Source of the DNA: Chryseobacterium sp. JM1
GTDB lineage: Bacteria > Bacteroidota > Bacteroidia > Flavobacteriales > Weeksellaceae
NCBI RefSeq assembly: GCF_000737715.1
Contig: NZ_JPRN01000001.1
Span: 186,001-250,000, forward strand
Direction: 5' to 3'
DNA: 64,000 bases
Part shown: positions 10,017-17,898 of the stretch, piece by piece
Position numbering within the stretch: position 1 is the first letter of the stretch
How the letters are laid out: every line of letters starts with the position of its first letter
Translations under genes and position numbers: made by a program
Notes under the pieces: model-generated
The model's database searches: none
Seen by the model: the letters and a program-made list of their open reading frames with translations, nothing else
What the model was told of the DNA's origin: nothing

Positions 10017-10048
10017 GCTTCCGGAAGGAAACTCTCCGGAAGCTTTTT
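10017..10048 (+). terminator. Intrinsic terminator after tuf
   Basis: A 9-bp stem GCTTCCGGA/TCCGGAAGC with a 9-nt loop and a T5 tail. It ends only 4 nt before the tRNA gene, so the downstream tRNA-secE-nusG unit must rely on read-through or on a promoter overlapping the hairpin. Confidence 0.85.
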
Positions 10049-10052
10049 ATCT

Positions 10053-10123
10053 ACGGGCATCGTCCAATGGTAGGATACCGGTCTCCAAAACCGTTGATCA
10101 GGGTTCGAATCCTTGTGCCCGTG
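10053..10123 (+). tRNA. tRNA-Trp (CCA)
   Basis: The cloverleaf is readable. The acceptor ACGGGCA pairs with TGCCCGT and the discriminator is G. The D-stem GTCC/GGAT has a G-T wobble. The anticodon loop CTCCAAA has anticodon CCA at 10085-10087, with one C-T mismatch at the top of the anticodon stem. The T-arm is CAGGG TTCGAAT CCTTG. The 3' CCA is not encoded. It sits 12 bp before secE, the usual flavobacterial order. Confidence 0.97.
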
Positions 10124-10135
10124 CAAATATTAATT

Positions 10136-10342
10136 ATGAGTTCATTTGTTGATTTTTTAAAAGGTTCTTATAACGAATTCAGACATAAAGTTGAATGGCC
10201 AAAGTGGTCTGATCTTCAGTCTTCCACTATTGTAGTAACTATAGCTACAGTGATTTTGGCATTGTTTACCTTTGGAGTTGATGAGTTGTTTTCAAAAGCA
10301 ATCAGCAACATAATTGGAATGCTAATTAACGTGTTCAACTAA
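10136..10342 (+). CDS. secE: SecE, preprotein translocase subunit
   Basis: A 68-residue protein with the cytosolic amphipathic helix (KGSYNEFRHKVEWPKW) followed by one membrane helix (about residues 31-55). This is the short, single-TM SecE form. It stabilises SecY in the SecYEG channel. The start is the ATG at 10136; an earlier in-frame start at 10067 lies inside the tRNA gene and is rejected. The stop is 17 bp before nusG, with which it is co-transcribed. Confidence 0.97.
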   Translation: MSSFVDFLKGSYNEFRHKVEWPKWSDLQSSTIVVTIATVILALFTFGVDELFSKAISNIIGMLINVFN

Positions 10343-10359
10343 AAAAGTATTTTCCCATA

Positions 10360-10902
10360 ATGAGCGAATTGAAATGGTATGTGCTGAAAGCGATCAGCGG
10401 ACAGGAAAATAAAGTGAAAAACTATATTGAGACAGAAATCAAACGTCTAGGGTTTGAGCAGTACGTTACTCAAGTGGTTATTCCTATGGAAAAGGTTATA
10501 CAGATTAGAAACGGAAAAAAAGTTCCTAAAGAGAAGCCTTACTATCCTGGATACCTGATGATCGAAGCTGATCTGATGGGTGAAATTCCTCACGCGATTA
10601 AGAACATTCCGGGAGTAATATCTTTCCTTAGCTTAACGAAAGGAGGTGATCCTGTTCCAATGAGAAAGTCTGAAGTAAACAGAATGTTGGGAAGAATGGA
10701 TGAGCTTTCAGAATTTGCAAGCGATGTGGAAATCCCATTCATTGTAGGTGAAAACGTTAAAGTAATTGACGGACCTTTCAATGGATTCAACGGAACTGTT
10801 GAGAAGATTCTTGAAGACAAAAAGAAAATTGAAGTTTCTGTATTGATCTTCGGTAGAAAAACTCCAATGGAGTTGAGCTATATGCAGGTAGAAAAAGTAT
10901 AA
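10360..10902 (+). CDS. nusG: Transcription termination/antitermination factor NusG
   Basis: A 180-residue NusG. The NGN domain opens with KWYVLKAISGQENKVKNYIE and includes the conserved PYYPGYLMIEADL and PGVISFL segments. A C-terminal KOW domain (about residues 123-180, VIDGPFNGFNGTVEKI) follows. It binds RNA polymerase at the clamp and can couple it to the ribosome or Rho. A terminator directly follows, so nusG is separated from the rplK operon, unlike the common bacterial arrangement. Confidence 0.98.
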   Translation: MSELKWYVLKAISGQENKVKNYIETEIKRLGFEQYVTQVVIPMEKVIQIRNGKKVPKEKPYYPGYLMIEADLMGEIPHAIKNIPGVISFLSLTKGGDPVPMRKSEVNRMLGRMDELSEFASDVEIPFIVGENVKVIDGPFNGFNGTVEKILEDKKKIEVSVLIFGRKTPMELSYMQVEKV

Positions 10903-10924
10903 TGCATACTTTTAAAATATATTA

Positions 10925-10950
10925 AGACCGCTTTTCAGCGGTCTTTTTTT
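10925..10950 (+). terminator. Intrinsic terminator after nusG
   Basis: A 7-bp stem AGACCGC/GCGGTCT with a 6-nt loop and a T7 tail, closing the tRNA-secE-nusG unit. Confidence 0.9.
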
Positions 10951-11117
10951 GTGCTTAAACTTTTACAGATCTAATTTATTAAAATACTATATCTTAATTA
11001 GGGTTTATTGTAAAGTTCGTACAAATGAGTCTTTTTTTTTGATTAGTTTTTACTGATTTGTAGTGAAGTAGTAGATTTTTATCGAGATAAAGATTTATTT
11101 TTTGATTTATTTTCATG

Positions 11118-11133
11118 TGGCATGCTTCTTGCA
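11118..11133 (+). promoter_or_regulatory. Sigma-54-like promoter upstream of the surface-protein operon
   Basis: TGGCATGCTTCTTGCA matches the -24/-12 consensus TGGCACGnnnnTTGCA at every fixed position but one (T for C). The GG-to-GC spacing is correct. No TAnnTTTG box was recognised nearby. Transcription would begin near 11145, about 135 nt before the first gene. The surrounding 379-bp spacer 10903-11281 holds no gene. No enhancer-binding activator gene lies in the window. Confidence 0.45.
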
Positions 11134-11185
11134 AAGTAGTACCCAATTAATCCATAAAGTTTTATCCTTTTAAATGGTATACTGT

Positions 11186-11221
11186 GCATAGCAGAGTATA
11201 GGAAAGCTGTATGCTTTTTTT
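11186..11221 (+). promoter_or_regulatory. Leader hairpin with T7 tail (attenuator candidate)
   Basis: GCATAGCAG pairs with CTGTATGC with one bulged G, followed by seven T. It lies between the sigma-54-like promoter and the first surface gene at 11282. It looks like an intrinsic terminator placed in the leader, so it could attenuate the operon. Confidence 0.45.
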
Positions 11222-11281
11222 GAAAAGGTAAAGGAAAATGGAATGACGGAAGATTAATAAAACAAACACAATACAAGTTCA

Positions 11282-11899
11282 ATGACTAAAATTATTTCGA
11301 TGGTGCTTTTTGCATGCACTGTATTCGTGAGCGCTCAGGTTGGTATAAATACTTCAAAACCTGAAAAAGATCTGACAGTAAACGGAACGATGAAGACCTC
11401 AGGAATGATCTTCAAAAAACCTTTGGAAAAACTGGGAGCTGATGAAAATTATACTTTCGTGATCAAGTCTCCGGCTCCGGAAAACAAAATTACGGCTTAC
11501 AATGATACTTTTGTACCGAACTCTCCCGCACCGATCAATCTTATTCAGTTTAAAATCACCTGTGACCCTTCAGATAAAGACTGGGTGAATCAGTTTGATA
11601 CCAAGATCAATTCCAATAAGTTTCTTGTTGTGATCTCTTCATTCGGATTTACACAGCCTGTAAGAACCTATTCTGCAGACTGGTTGACCCCAGTGCCACA
11701 GATCTTTGCTTATCCTTCCGGTGGAACATGGAAACTGAAAGCGGATTACCAGGGTTTTGCCCCGGATAATTCTTTCCCTACAGGAGAATGGACCCTGAAT
11801 TTGCTGGTTTTTGACAAAGCGTACGCAAAAGAATTGAATACAACACAGGATTTAGGAACTTCTACTACCGGTGCTGCTACAGCTCCATTAATTCAATAA
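11282..11899 (+). CDS. Secreted QVGIN-type protein, paralogue 1 of 3
   Basis: A 205-residue protein with a signal peptide ending at VSAQ. The mature N-terminus QVGINTSKPEKDLTVNG is a common opening of Bacteroidota surface and fibre-like proteins. The body is beta-rich with no recognised catalytic motif. The pattern FDTKINSNKFLVVISSFGF recurs in the third paralogue, and GTWKLKADYQGF-type strands recur in all three. No T9SS sorting domain is visible at its C-terminus. It is the first gene of a three-gene unit (12-bp gap, then a 1-bp overlap). The function is unknown; adhesion or a surface-layer role is inferred only from the opening motif. Confidence 0.85.
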   Translation: MTKIISMVLFACTVFVSAQVGINTSKPEKDLTVNGTMKTSGMIFKKPLEKLGADENYTFVIKSPAPENKITAYNDTFVPNSPAPINLIQFKITCDPSDKDWVNQFDTKINSNKFLVVISSFGFTQPVRTYSADWLTPVPQIFAYPSGGTWKLKADYQGFAPDNSFPTGEWTLNLLVFDKAYAKELNTTQDLGTSTTGAATAPLIQ

Positions 11900-11911
11900 A
11901 AACACAACATA

Positions 11912-12559
11912 ATGAAAAAAATCACCACATTATTCCTTTTAGCAGGTTCTTTTTTAGGGCTTCATGCACAAGTGGGTATTAATACTGCTAATCCTCAGGG
12001 AACTTTAGATGTAGCCGGAGAAACTCTTGTGGAATCTTATCTTGTAGACACTGTCAACTCACCGGCAAGGGGAAACTATTTTCTTTTGACCCGTTCAAAA
12101 GATACTTCTCCGGTAGGGAAAATTAAGATGCTGGATATTTCGCTTCGTAATGTAGCACCGGTAAATACCTACAATGTTATTCTGAAAAATGTAAGCCAGG
12201 ATGAAGTTATTAATCTGAACACAGGTTTGGAAACCGGCAAATATGTAGTGGCCATCACTGGCGCTGTATTTTCCAATGCGGTTTCGGCTGTGAATACTTC
12301 TACAAGTCCTAAGTCTTTCGGGGCTTATTCAACGGAAGTAACGCAGGTGACCAGTGGAGGAAAAACCTATCATGCGATCAATTTAAGCTTTAAAGGCGCA
12401 GGCACGGTATCTTCTACGAACGGAACATGGACGCTTACATTAAACGTCTTCGAAAAATCTCTGGTAAAAGAATGGGGAACATTCACCGGATCTGTTTCTG
12501 CATCGGCTTCACCGGTTTATTCAGGAGTTTCAACTAACACGCCTTTAGGGCTTCAATAA
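11912..12559 (+). CDS. Secreted QVGIN-type protein, paralogue 2 of 3
   Basis: A 215-residue protein with signal peptide LAGSFLGLHAQ and mature start QVGINTANPQGTLDVAGE. It shares the beta-rich layout of its neighbours: a central strand around KYVVAITGAVFS, then GTWTLTLNVFEKSLVKEWG near the end. That C-terminal block matches the GEWTLNLLVFDKAYAKEL block of paralogue 1, which shows that the genes arose by tandem duplication. No enzymatic motif and no sorting domain were seen. Its stop codon overlaps the next start. Confidence 0.85.
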   Translation: MKKITTLFLLAGSFLGLHAQVGINTANPQGTLDVAGETLVESYLVDTVNSPARGNYFLLTRSKDTSPVGKIKMLDISLRNVAPVNTYNVILKNVSQDEVINLNTGLETGKYVVAITGAVFSNAVSAVNTSTSPKSFGAYSTEVTQVTSGGKTYHAINLSFKGAGTVSSTNGTWTLTLNVFEKSLVKEWGTFTGSVSASASPVYSGVSTNTPLGLQ

Positions 12560-13236
12560 TGATGATCATGGAAAAAAGAATTTATATTATCACGATATTG
12601 TTTCTGGGAATTTTTATGAATGCCCAGTCCGGAAGAGTAGGGATCAAAACCACTGATCCGAAAGAAACACTGGATGTGAACGGTCAAACTTATACAAACA
12701 CGTTGTATCTTAGAAATCCGGGAGAACCTACAATGACCGGAGGAAGCTTCCTTGCGACTTCCGAAAATTCACTTCAGCTGTATGATCCTACATTGGAGAG
12801 CAGCGGACTGTTTAATTATCTTAAACTTTCTCTTACCGGAATTTCGGGAGCTGGAATTACAGATTACGATACCAAAATTGATGCGGACAAGTTCCTTGTT
12901 GTAGTTCACAATTACTCATTCAAAATGAATGATGGAACCACCAACGTAGCTCTTGACTATGGGGACAACGGAACGAATGATAACAGACAGGGATCTCCAG
13001 ATGTGACGGCGTTCAAAAGCAAAGGGACATGGCATATCAGAGCAAGGTTTACAGACAGCAAGCTTATCGCTCTTACCTCTGCCAATCCGGCAAGAACATA
13101 CAATAATTTTACCATAGATCTTTATCTGATGGCTTACAAAAGACTGATCACCAAACAGAATATCTCCGACATCACGACCGATCTTGGAGGAACAAACGGT
13201 TCGGCACGTACAGTAAATAAGCCTTCTGGATTTTAA
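12559..13236 (+). CDS. Secreted QVGIN-type protein, paralogue 3 of 3
   Basis: A 225-residue protein. It could start at any of three close in-frame ATGs (12559, 12562, 12568); the first overlaps the preceding stop by one base. The signal peptide is followed by QSGRVGIKTTDPKETLDVNG, a variant of the QVGIN opening. The central DYDTKIDADKFLVVVHNYSF and the terminal GTWHIRARF and FTIDLYLMAYKRLITKQ align with the other two paralogues. The cellular role is unknown. A terminator follows 30 bp later. Confidence 0.84.
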   Translation: MMIMEKRIYIITILFLGIFMNAQSGRVGIKTTDPKETLDVNGQTYTNTLYLRNPGEPTMTGGSFLATSENSLQLYDPTLESSGLFNYLKLSLTGISGAGITDYDTKIDADKFLVVVHNYSFKMNDGTTNVALDYGDNGTNDNRQGSPDVTAFKSKGTWHIRARFTDSKLIALTSANPARTYNNFTIDLYLMAYKRLITKQNISDITTDLGGTNGSARTVNKPSGF

Positions 13237-13265
13237 TCGGAATATCAATATTTGAACAATATACT

Positions 13266-13293
13266 AAGCCATATCTGATGATGTGGCTTTTTT
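13266..13293 (+). terminator. Terminator after the QVGIN gene cluster
   Basis: AAGCCATAT pairs with ATGTGGCTT (one G-T pair, 6-nt loop), followed by a T-rich tail. Confidence 0.75.
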
Positions 13294-13385
13294 AGTGCCT
13301 TAAATCTGTTGTAATGATGAGACAAAAAGTAAGGAGACTGATCTTTACTGTGTGGAATATTCAAAATGGGCAGGCTGTGTCTGAA

Positions 13386-15251
13386 TTAATCCTTTATAAA
13401 TTTTTTGTGTACTGTATTTTGAGCTTTATCTGTTGCTTTCAGCAGATAAACTCCTTTCGGCAGCGCTGAAACATCGGCTTGTTTTCCAGTTAGATTATTT
13501 TTTAACAGTCTTCCTTCTAAAGTGTAGATTTCTATATCAGATACGTCTTCTGTGAAAAATAGAGTGTTTTTTACAGGATTTGGATAGATACTTAAATTAT
13601 TTTTTTTCACCTCAGAAGTGGTAAGTACATTACATTCCGGATTGTAGGTGTCATTCGTAATGGTCCAGTTTTTAAAATTAATCAGATTGTTTCTAGCTGA
13701 TAATGCCTGAGGGGTAGAGTAAACCAGGCCGGATGCGCCTAAGGACATGGTGTTGGGACTGGAAATACTGTTAGCCCAACCCTGTAATGTGGAATTATAA
13801 TGATTGCAGGATAAACCGGAGGAATCCAGCATGGCATTCATTTGCGTAACAGCATATAAATTCCAGGTTCCCAGATCCTGATTGAATGCGCTGGCGTTTT
13901 TAAACATGATACGCATATCCTTTACGGCTGAAGTATCCCAGCTGCCAATAGGTTGGTTGAAAATCGGATTGTCGCTGAACATAGCATACATATTGGTTAC
14001 ATTTGAGGTGTTCCAGTTTCCTATAGGCTGATTAAAAAGCAGGGCGCGGGTAAACATGTAGCTCATGTCGGTAACCATTGAAGTATTCCAGTTTCCAATA
14101 GGCTGATTGAATTTTTCTGCTTCTGCAAACATATCAAGCATATTGGTGACATTTGAGGTGTCCCAGCCGGCAACAGGCTGATCAAAGGCTCTGGTTTCCC
14201 TGAAGACCCCGGACATGTCGGTAACCATTGAGGTGTCCCAGTTTCCGATGGGTTGATTAAATGTATAGGCATTCGTAAACAGAGATTTCATATGGGTAAC
14301 ACTGGATGTATTCCAGTTGGCTAAAGGCTGGTTGAACATCTGCGTGGAATTGAACATATATGAAATATCGGTCACCTTTGAAATATCCCAGTTTTCAATA
14401 GGCTGATTGAAGATCATAGCATCAGAAAACATAATGCTCATATTGGTAACTTTTGAAGTATCCCAGTTGGCAAGAGGCTGATTAAACTGATAGGTAAACC
14501 CAAAGGTTCCCTGCATATTGGTTACATTCGAGGTATTCCAGATTCCTACAGGCTGATTAAATTGGGTAGCGGCATAAAACAGTAAAGAAATATCTGTAAC
14601 ATTGGAGATGTTCCAACTGCTTATAGGCTGGTTGAATAATGTGGCATTGTAAAAACAGGAGCTCAAATTGGTCACATGGGAGACATCCCAATCACTGAAA
14701 GAAGAATTGCCAACCAGCTTATAGCATCCGGCAAACATCCCTGCCATAGTAGTGACAAGGTCTAAAAACGGAATATCAGTAGCGGTGACATCCATTTCAG
14801 TACAGTAATTAAACGCGCCCTCCATACTGGACCATTTAATGTTTCCCCATTGTACGACTTCGGTAATTTTGTGAATGTCTCCGCGGCGTATAGTCACAGT
14901 GGGTATGAAAAAGCAGATACGGTGAAAATTCCCATTGTCTGAACTTACCTTTAAAGTGTAGGTAGCATTATTCGCGACAGGATTGAGAGGAGTTCCGAAA
15001 TCGATGAGGAGAGGTAATCCCAGAACAGTTGTTACATTCGTCAATGTTGCATGGTGGGCAGGATAGCCAACTTCTTCCCAGTAAATTTTATAATCTGTTC
15101 CTACTCCGGGAAAATAAATCTGGGTAGAGGTACTCTGTGTAGGAATAAAACCGGTATTACTTGGCTTCCATATGGTGATAAACTCATTTTGCGCTTTGAT
15201 ACTCCAACAAAACATTAAAAAAATACTCAGGAGTAAATATTTCAGTTTCAT
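13386..15251 (-). CDS. BspA-type repeat surface protein with T9SS sorting domain
   Basis: A 621-residue protein. After a signal peptide (FCWSIKAQ) and a beta-rich N-terminal region, residues 206-480 hold eleven 25-residue repeats of the DUF285/BspA type, with consensus FNQPIGNWDTSNVTNMxxMF. One degenerate copy precedes them. The C-terminus (about 545-621) is a type A sorting domain: YPNPVKNTLFF, then LEGRLLKNN, then PKGVYLLKATD. It should be exported by Sec, then by the type IX system, and attached to the cell surface. Related repeats occur in adhesins of oral and gut bacteria; the ligand here is unknown. It faces the QVGIN operon and is divergent from rplK. Confidence 0.9.
   Translation of the reverse strand: MKLKYLLLSIFLMFCWSIKAQNEFITIWKPSNTGFIPTQSTSTQIYFPGVGTDYKIYWEEVGYPAHHATLTNVTTVLGLPLLIDFGTPLNPVANNATYTLKVSSDNGNFHRICFFIPTVTIRRGDIHKITEVVQWGNIKWSSMEGAFNYCTEMDVTATDIPFLDLVTTMAGMFAGCYKLVGNSSFSDWDVSHVTNLSSCFYNATLFNQPISSWNISNVTDISLLFYAATQFNQPVGIWNTSNVTNMQGTFGFTYQFNQPLANWDTSKVTNMSIMFSDAMIFNQPIENWDISKVTDISYMFNSTQMFNQPLANWNTSSVTHMKSLFTNAYTFNQPIGNWDTSMVTDMSGVFRETRAFDQPVAGWDTSNVTNMLDMFAEAEKFNQPIGNWNTSMVTDMSYMFTRALLFNQPIGNWNTSNVTNMYAMFSDNPIFNQPIGSWDTSAVKDMRIMFKNASAFNQDLGTWNLYAVTQMNAMLDSSGLSCNHYNSTLQGWANSISSPNTMSLGASGLVYSTPQALSARNNLINFKNWTITNDTYNPECNVLTTSEVKKNNLSIYPNPVKNTLFFTEDVSDIEIYTLEGRLLKNNLTGKQADVSALPKGVYLLKATDKAQNTVHKKFIKD
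13812..14636 (-). repeat. Eleven tandem 75-bp coding repeats (DUF285)
   Basis: Eleven back-to-back 25-codon units lie within the BspA-type gene, each beginning FNQP (FDQP in the seventh). The strict 75-bp period makes the array prone to unit gain or loss by recombination. Confidence 0.9.
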
Positions 15252-15319
15252 AGATTTCGTTTTTTGTAAATGTAGAAAAAAAAATATTTGTAATTCTTTC
15301 TAAAAATCAACACATTCCA

Positions 15320-15350
15320 TTTGCTAATTCAAAAATATTTCATAATTTTG
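15320..15350 (+). promoter_or_regulatory. rplK operon promoter
   Basis: TTTG (15320-15323), 19 bp, then TAATTTTG (15343-15350), the standard Bacteroidota promoter. It predicts a leader of about 90 nt before rplK and shows that rplK-rplL are expressed independently of nusG. Confidence 0.8.
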
Positions 15351-15360
15351 CAGTCCGAAA

Positions 15361-15394
15361 AGTAGATTTACTGTATGTGAGTCGGTAATCTGCT
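15361..15394 (+). promoter_or_regulatory. Stem-loop in the rplK leader
   Basis: AGTAGATT pairs with AATCTGCT (8 bp, one G-T pair) around an 18-nt loop, just after the predicted transcription start. The rplKA leader is the place where L1 autoregulates its mRNA in other bacteria. The L1-site consensus was not verified here. Confidence 0.35.
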
Positions 15395-15446
15395 GAATAA
15401 TAAATGCTTCCAAACTCATTAATTATTCAAACTAAAAAAATTAAAA

Positions 15447-15893
15447 ATGGCTAAGAAAGTCTTTAAAATGGTAAAGCTTCAGGTGAAAGGTGGCGCAGCT
15501 AACCCTTCTCCACCAGTAGGTCCAGCATTGGGTTCTGCAGGTGTGAACATCATGGAGTTTTGTAAGCAATTTAACGGGAGAACCCAAGATAAGCCAGGGC
15601 AAGTTTTACCTGTAGTAATTACAGTATACGAAGACAAATCTTTTGAATTCGTTATTAAAACTCCACCTGCAGCGATCCAATTAATGGATGCAGCTAAGAT
15701 CAAGGGAGGTTCCGGTGAACCAAACAGAAACAAAGTAGGTTCTGTATCTTGGGATCAGGTGAAGAAAATCGCTGAGGATAAAATGACTGACCTTAACTGC
15801 TTTACAATCGATTCTGCAGTTTCTATGGTTGCAGGTACTGCTAGATCTATGGGATTAAGAGTAACAGGAACTAAACCAACTTTTAACGCTTAA
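15447..15893 (+). CDS. rplK: 50S ribosomal protein L11
   Basis: A 148-residue L11 with the N-terminal [20 protein letters not shown] segment and the rRNA-binding C-terminal domain ([19 protein letters not shown]). It binds the GTPase-associated centre of 23S rRNA. It is the first gene of rplK-rplA-rplJ-rplL, 11 bp before rplA. Length and both domains are normal. Confidence 0.99.
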   Translation: MAKKVFKMVKLQVKGGAANPSPPVGPALGSAGVNIMEFCKQFNGRTQDKPGQVLPVVITVYEDKSFEFVIKTPPAAIQLMDAAKIKGGSGEPNRNKVGSVSWDQVKKIAEDKMTDLNCFTIDSAVSMVAGTARSMGLRVTGTKPTFNA

Positions 15894-15904
15894 AACTAAT
15901 AGAA

Positions 15905-16597
15905 ATGGCAAAATTGACTAAAAAGCAAAAGGAAGCTTTAAGCAAAGTAGAAAAAGGAAGAATCTATAGCCTTGAAGAAGGTTCTGCTCTTGTAAAAGAA
16001 GTAAACACTACGAAGTTTGATGCTTCTGTAGATATCGCTGTTAGATTGGGTGTAGATCCAAGAAAAGCAAACCAAATGGTAAGAGGTGTAGTATCTCTTC
16101 CTCACGGAACTGGTAAAGATGTTAAAGTTTTAGCTCTTGTTACACCAGATAAAGAAGCTGAAGCTAAAGAAGCTGGAGCTGATTATGTAGGTCTTGACGA
16201 ATATTTACAGAAAATAAAAGAAGGTTGGACAGACGTTGACGTTATCGTTACTATGCCAGCTGTTATGGGTAAATTAGGTCCATTAGGTAGAGTATTAGGT
16301 CCAAGAGGTCTAATGCCTAACCCTAAATCAGGAACTGTAACCATGGAAATTGGTAAAGCAGTAGCTGAAGTAAAAGCAGGTAAAATTGATTTCAAAGTAG
16401 ACAAGTATGGTATCATCCATGCTGGTATTGGTAAAGTATCTTTCGATGCTGCTAAGATCAAAGAAAATGCTCAGGAATTAATTTCGACATTGATCAAAAT
16501 GAAACCAACTGCTGCTAAAGGTACTTATGTGAAGAGCGTTTATCTTTCTTCTACAATGAGCCCGGGTATTGCAATTGATAGTAAATCTGTTAACTAA
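15905..16597 (+). CDS. rplA: 50S ribosomal protein L1
   Basis: A 230-residue L1, complete. The signature [20 protein letters not shown] is intact, as are the domain I strands ([20 protein letters not shown]) and the end of domain I ([18 protein letters not shown]). It binds the L1 stalk of 23S rRNA and, in well-studied species, its own operon leader. It is 17 bp before rplJ. Confidence 0.99.
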   Translation: MAKLTKKQKEALSKVEKGRIYSLEEGSALVKEVNTTKFDASVDIAVRLGVDPRKANQMVRGVVSLPHGTGKDVKVLALVTPDKEAEAKEAGADYVGLDEYLQKIKEGWTDVDVIVTMPAVMGKLGPLGRVLGPRGLMPNPKSGTVTMEIGKAVAEVKAGKIDFKVDKYGIIHAGIGKVSFDAAKIKENAQELISTLIKMKPTAAKGTYVKSVYLSSTMSPGIAIDSKSVN

Positions 16598-16614
16598 TAA
16601 TAATCCTTAAGACA

Positions 16615-17211
16615 ATGACAAAAGACCAAAAAGTTGTAGCAATACAAGAGATCAAAGATTTGCTTCAGGATGCGAAAGTAGTTTATGTAGCAGATCTAGA
16701 CGGTTTGAACGCTGCTAAATCTTCTGATTTCAGAAGACAGGCTTTCAAGCAGAATATCAAAGTAAAAGTGGTGAAAAATACACTTTTACAAAAAGCAATG
16801 GAGCAAATTGACGGAGTAGATTTCTCTGAAATGTTTGAAACTTTCAAAGGTAACTCTGCTTTGATGATTGCTGAAACAGCTAACGCTCCTGCAAAATTAA
16901 TCAAAGACTTCAGAAAAAAAGAAGAGAAGCCGGCTTTAAAATCTGCTTTTGTTCAGGAAACTTTCTATGTTGGTGACAACAACCTTGATGCTCTAGTAAG
17001 CATTAAGTCTAGAGAAGAAATGATCGGTGAAATCATCGGATTACTTCAGTCTCCAATTCAAAGAGTTGTTTCTGCTCTTCAAAACAAATCTGAAACAGTA
17101 GAAGCTACAGCTGAAGAAGCTGCTGCACCTGCTGTAGAAGAAACTCCTGCTGCTGAGGCTACAGAAGCTCCTGCTGCAGAAAGCACTGACGAAACGCCAG
17201 CTGCTGAATAA
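16615..17211 (+). CDS. rplJ: 50S ribosomal protein L10, with acidic tail
   Basis: A 198-residue L10. The rRNA-binding N-terminal domain is normal (VVYVADLDGLNAAKSSDFRR, VKVVKNTLLQKAM), followed by the helix that carries the L7/L12 dimers. An Ala/Glu/Pro/Thr-rich extension of about 35-40 residues at the C-terminus makes the protein longer than the roughly 165-170-residue E. coli form. The tail is low-complexity and probably disordered. Confidence 0.98.
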   Translation: MTKDQKVVAIQEIKDLLQDAKVVYVADLDGLNAAKSSDFRRQAFKQNIKVKVVKNTLLQKAMEQIDGVDFSEMFETFKGNSALMIAETANAPAKLIKDFRKKEEKPALKSAFVQETFYVGDNNLDALVSIKSREEMIGEIIGLLQSPIQRVVSALQNKSETVEATAEEAAAPAVEETPAAEATEAPAAESTDETPAAE

Positions 17212-17256
17212 TACTCTCAAAAAATTAAATAAATAATCAACAAAAACATTACAACA

Positions 17257-17625
17257 ATGTCAGATTTAAAAAATTTAGCTGAAACGCTAGTAAACCTAAC
17301 TGTAAAAGACGTAAACGAATTAGCTACTATCCTTAAGGATGAGTACGGAATTGAGCCAGCTGCTGCTGCTGTAGTTGTTGCTGCAGGTGGTGCAGGTGAA
17401 GCTGCTGAAGAAAAGACTGAATTCGACGTAATTCTTAAGTCTGCAGGTGCTTCTAAATTGGCTATCGTTAAATTGGTAAAAGATTTAACTGGTGCTGGTC
17501 TTAAAGAAGCTAAAGATATCGTAGACGGAGCTCCTGCTGCTATCAAGCAAGGAATCTCTAAAGACGAAGCTGAAGCTCTTAAGAAGCAATTAGAAGAAGC
17601 TGGTGCTGAAGTAGAATTGAAATAA
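17257..17625 (+). CDS. rplL: 50S ribosomal protein L7/L12
   Basis: A 122-residue L7/L12 with the N-terminal dimerisation region, an Ala/Gly/Glu hinge, and the C-terminal factor-binding domain ([32 protein letters not shown]). It recruits translation GTPases. It ends the rplK operon at a strong terminator; rpoB lies 5.2 kb further on with its own promoter. Confidence 0.99.
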   Translation: MSDLKNLAETLVNLTVKDVNELATILKDEYGIEPAAAAVVVAAGGAGEAAEEKTEFDVILKSAGASKLAIVKLVKDLTGAGLKEAKDIVDGAPAAIKQGISKDEAEALKKQLEEAGAEVELK

Positions 17626-17646
17626 TTCAATTTACTATAAAATAGG

Positions 17647-17676
17647 AAGCCCGGACAGTAATGTCCGGGCTTTTTT
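17647..17676 (+). terminator. Terminator after rplL
   Basis: An 11-bp GC-rich stem AAGCCCGGACA/TGTCCGGGCTT with a GTAA loop and a T-run. It separates rplL from rpoB, which are usually one operon in other bacteria. Confidence 0.93.
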
Positions 17677-17845
17677 GTTTTCATTGTCATCAGAAACCGT
17701 ATCTAATTCCTAATAGTATTTGAATATTTTTGCCGTGTGTTGCTGTATATTCAAATATGATTATTAATTTACTTTAATTTAACATAATTAAATATTTATT
17801 ATTCATAGAATTGTATATTTTGTTTCAAAATTTAATATTAAAATA

Positions 17846-17874
17846 TTGTTTTGATTGAAAAATTACTATATTTG
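17846..17874 (+). promoter_or_regulatory. Promoter of the orphan gene at 17899
   Basis: TTG (17846-17848), 18 bp, then TATATTTG (17867-17874). Transcription should begin near 17880, which rules out the in-frame TTG at 17851 as a start codon. Confidence 0.65.
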
Positions 17875-17898
17875 TACCGAAAAAAAACACACAGACAT

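Noticed and set aside
10067..10135. In-frame N-terminal extension of SecE
   Set aside because: It lies inside the tRNA-Trp gene; the family start is at 10136.
13812..14636. Regular 75-bp repeats that could suggest a CRISPR array
   Set aside because: The units are coding, contiguous and without variable spacers; they encode DUF285 repeats.
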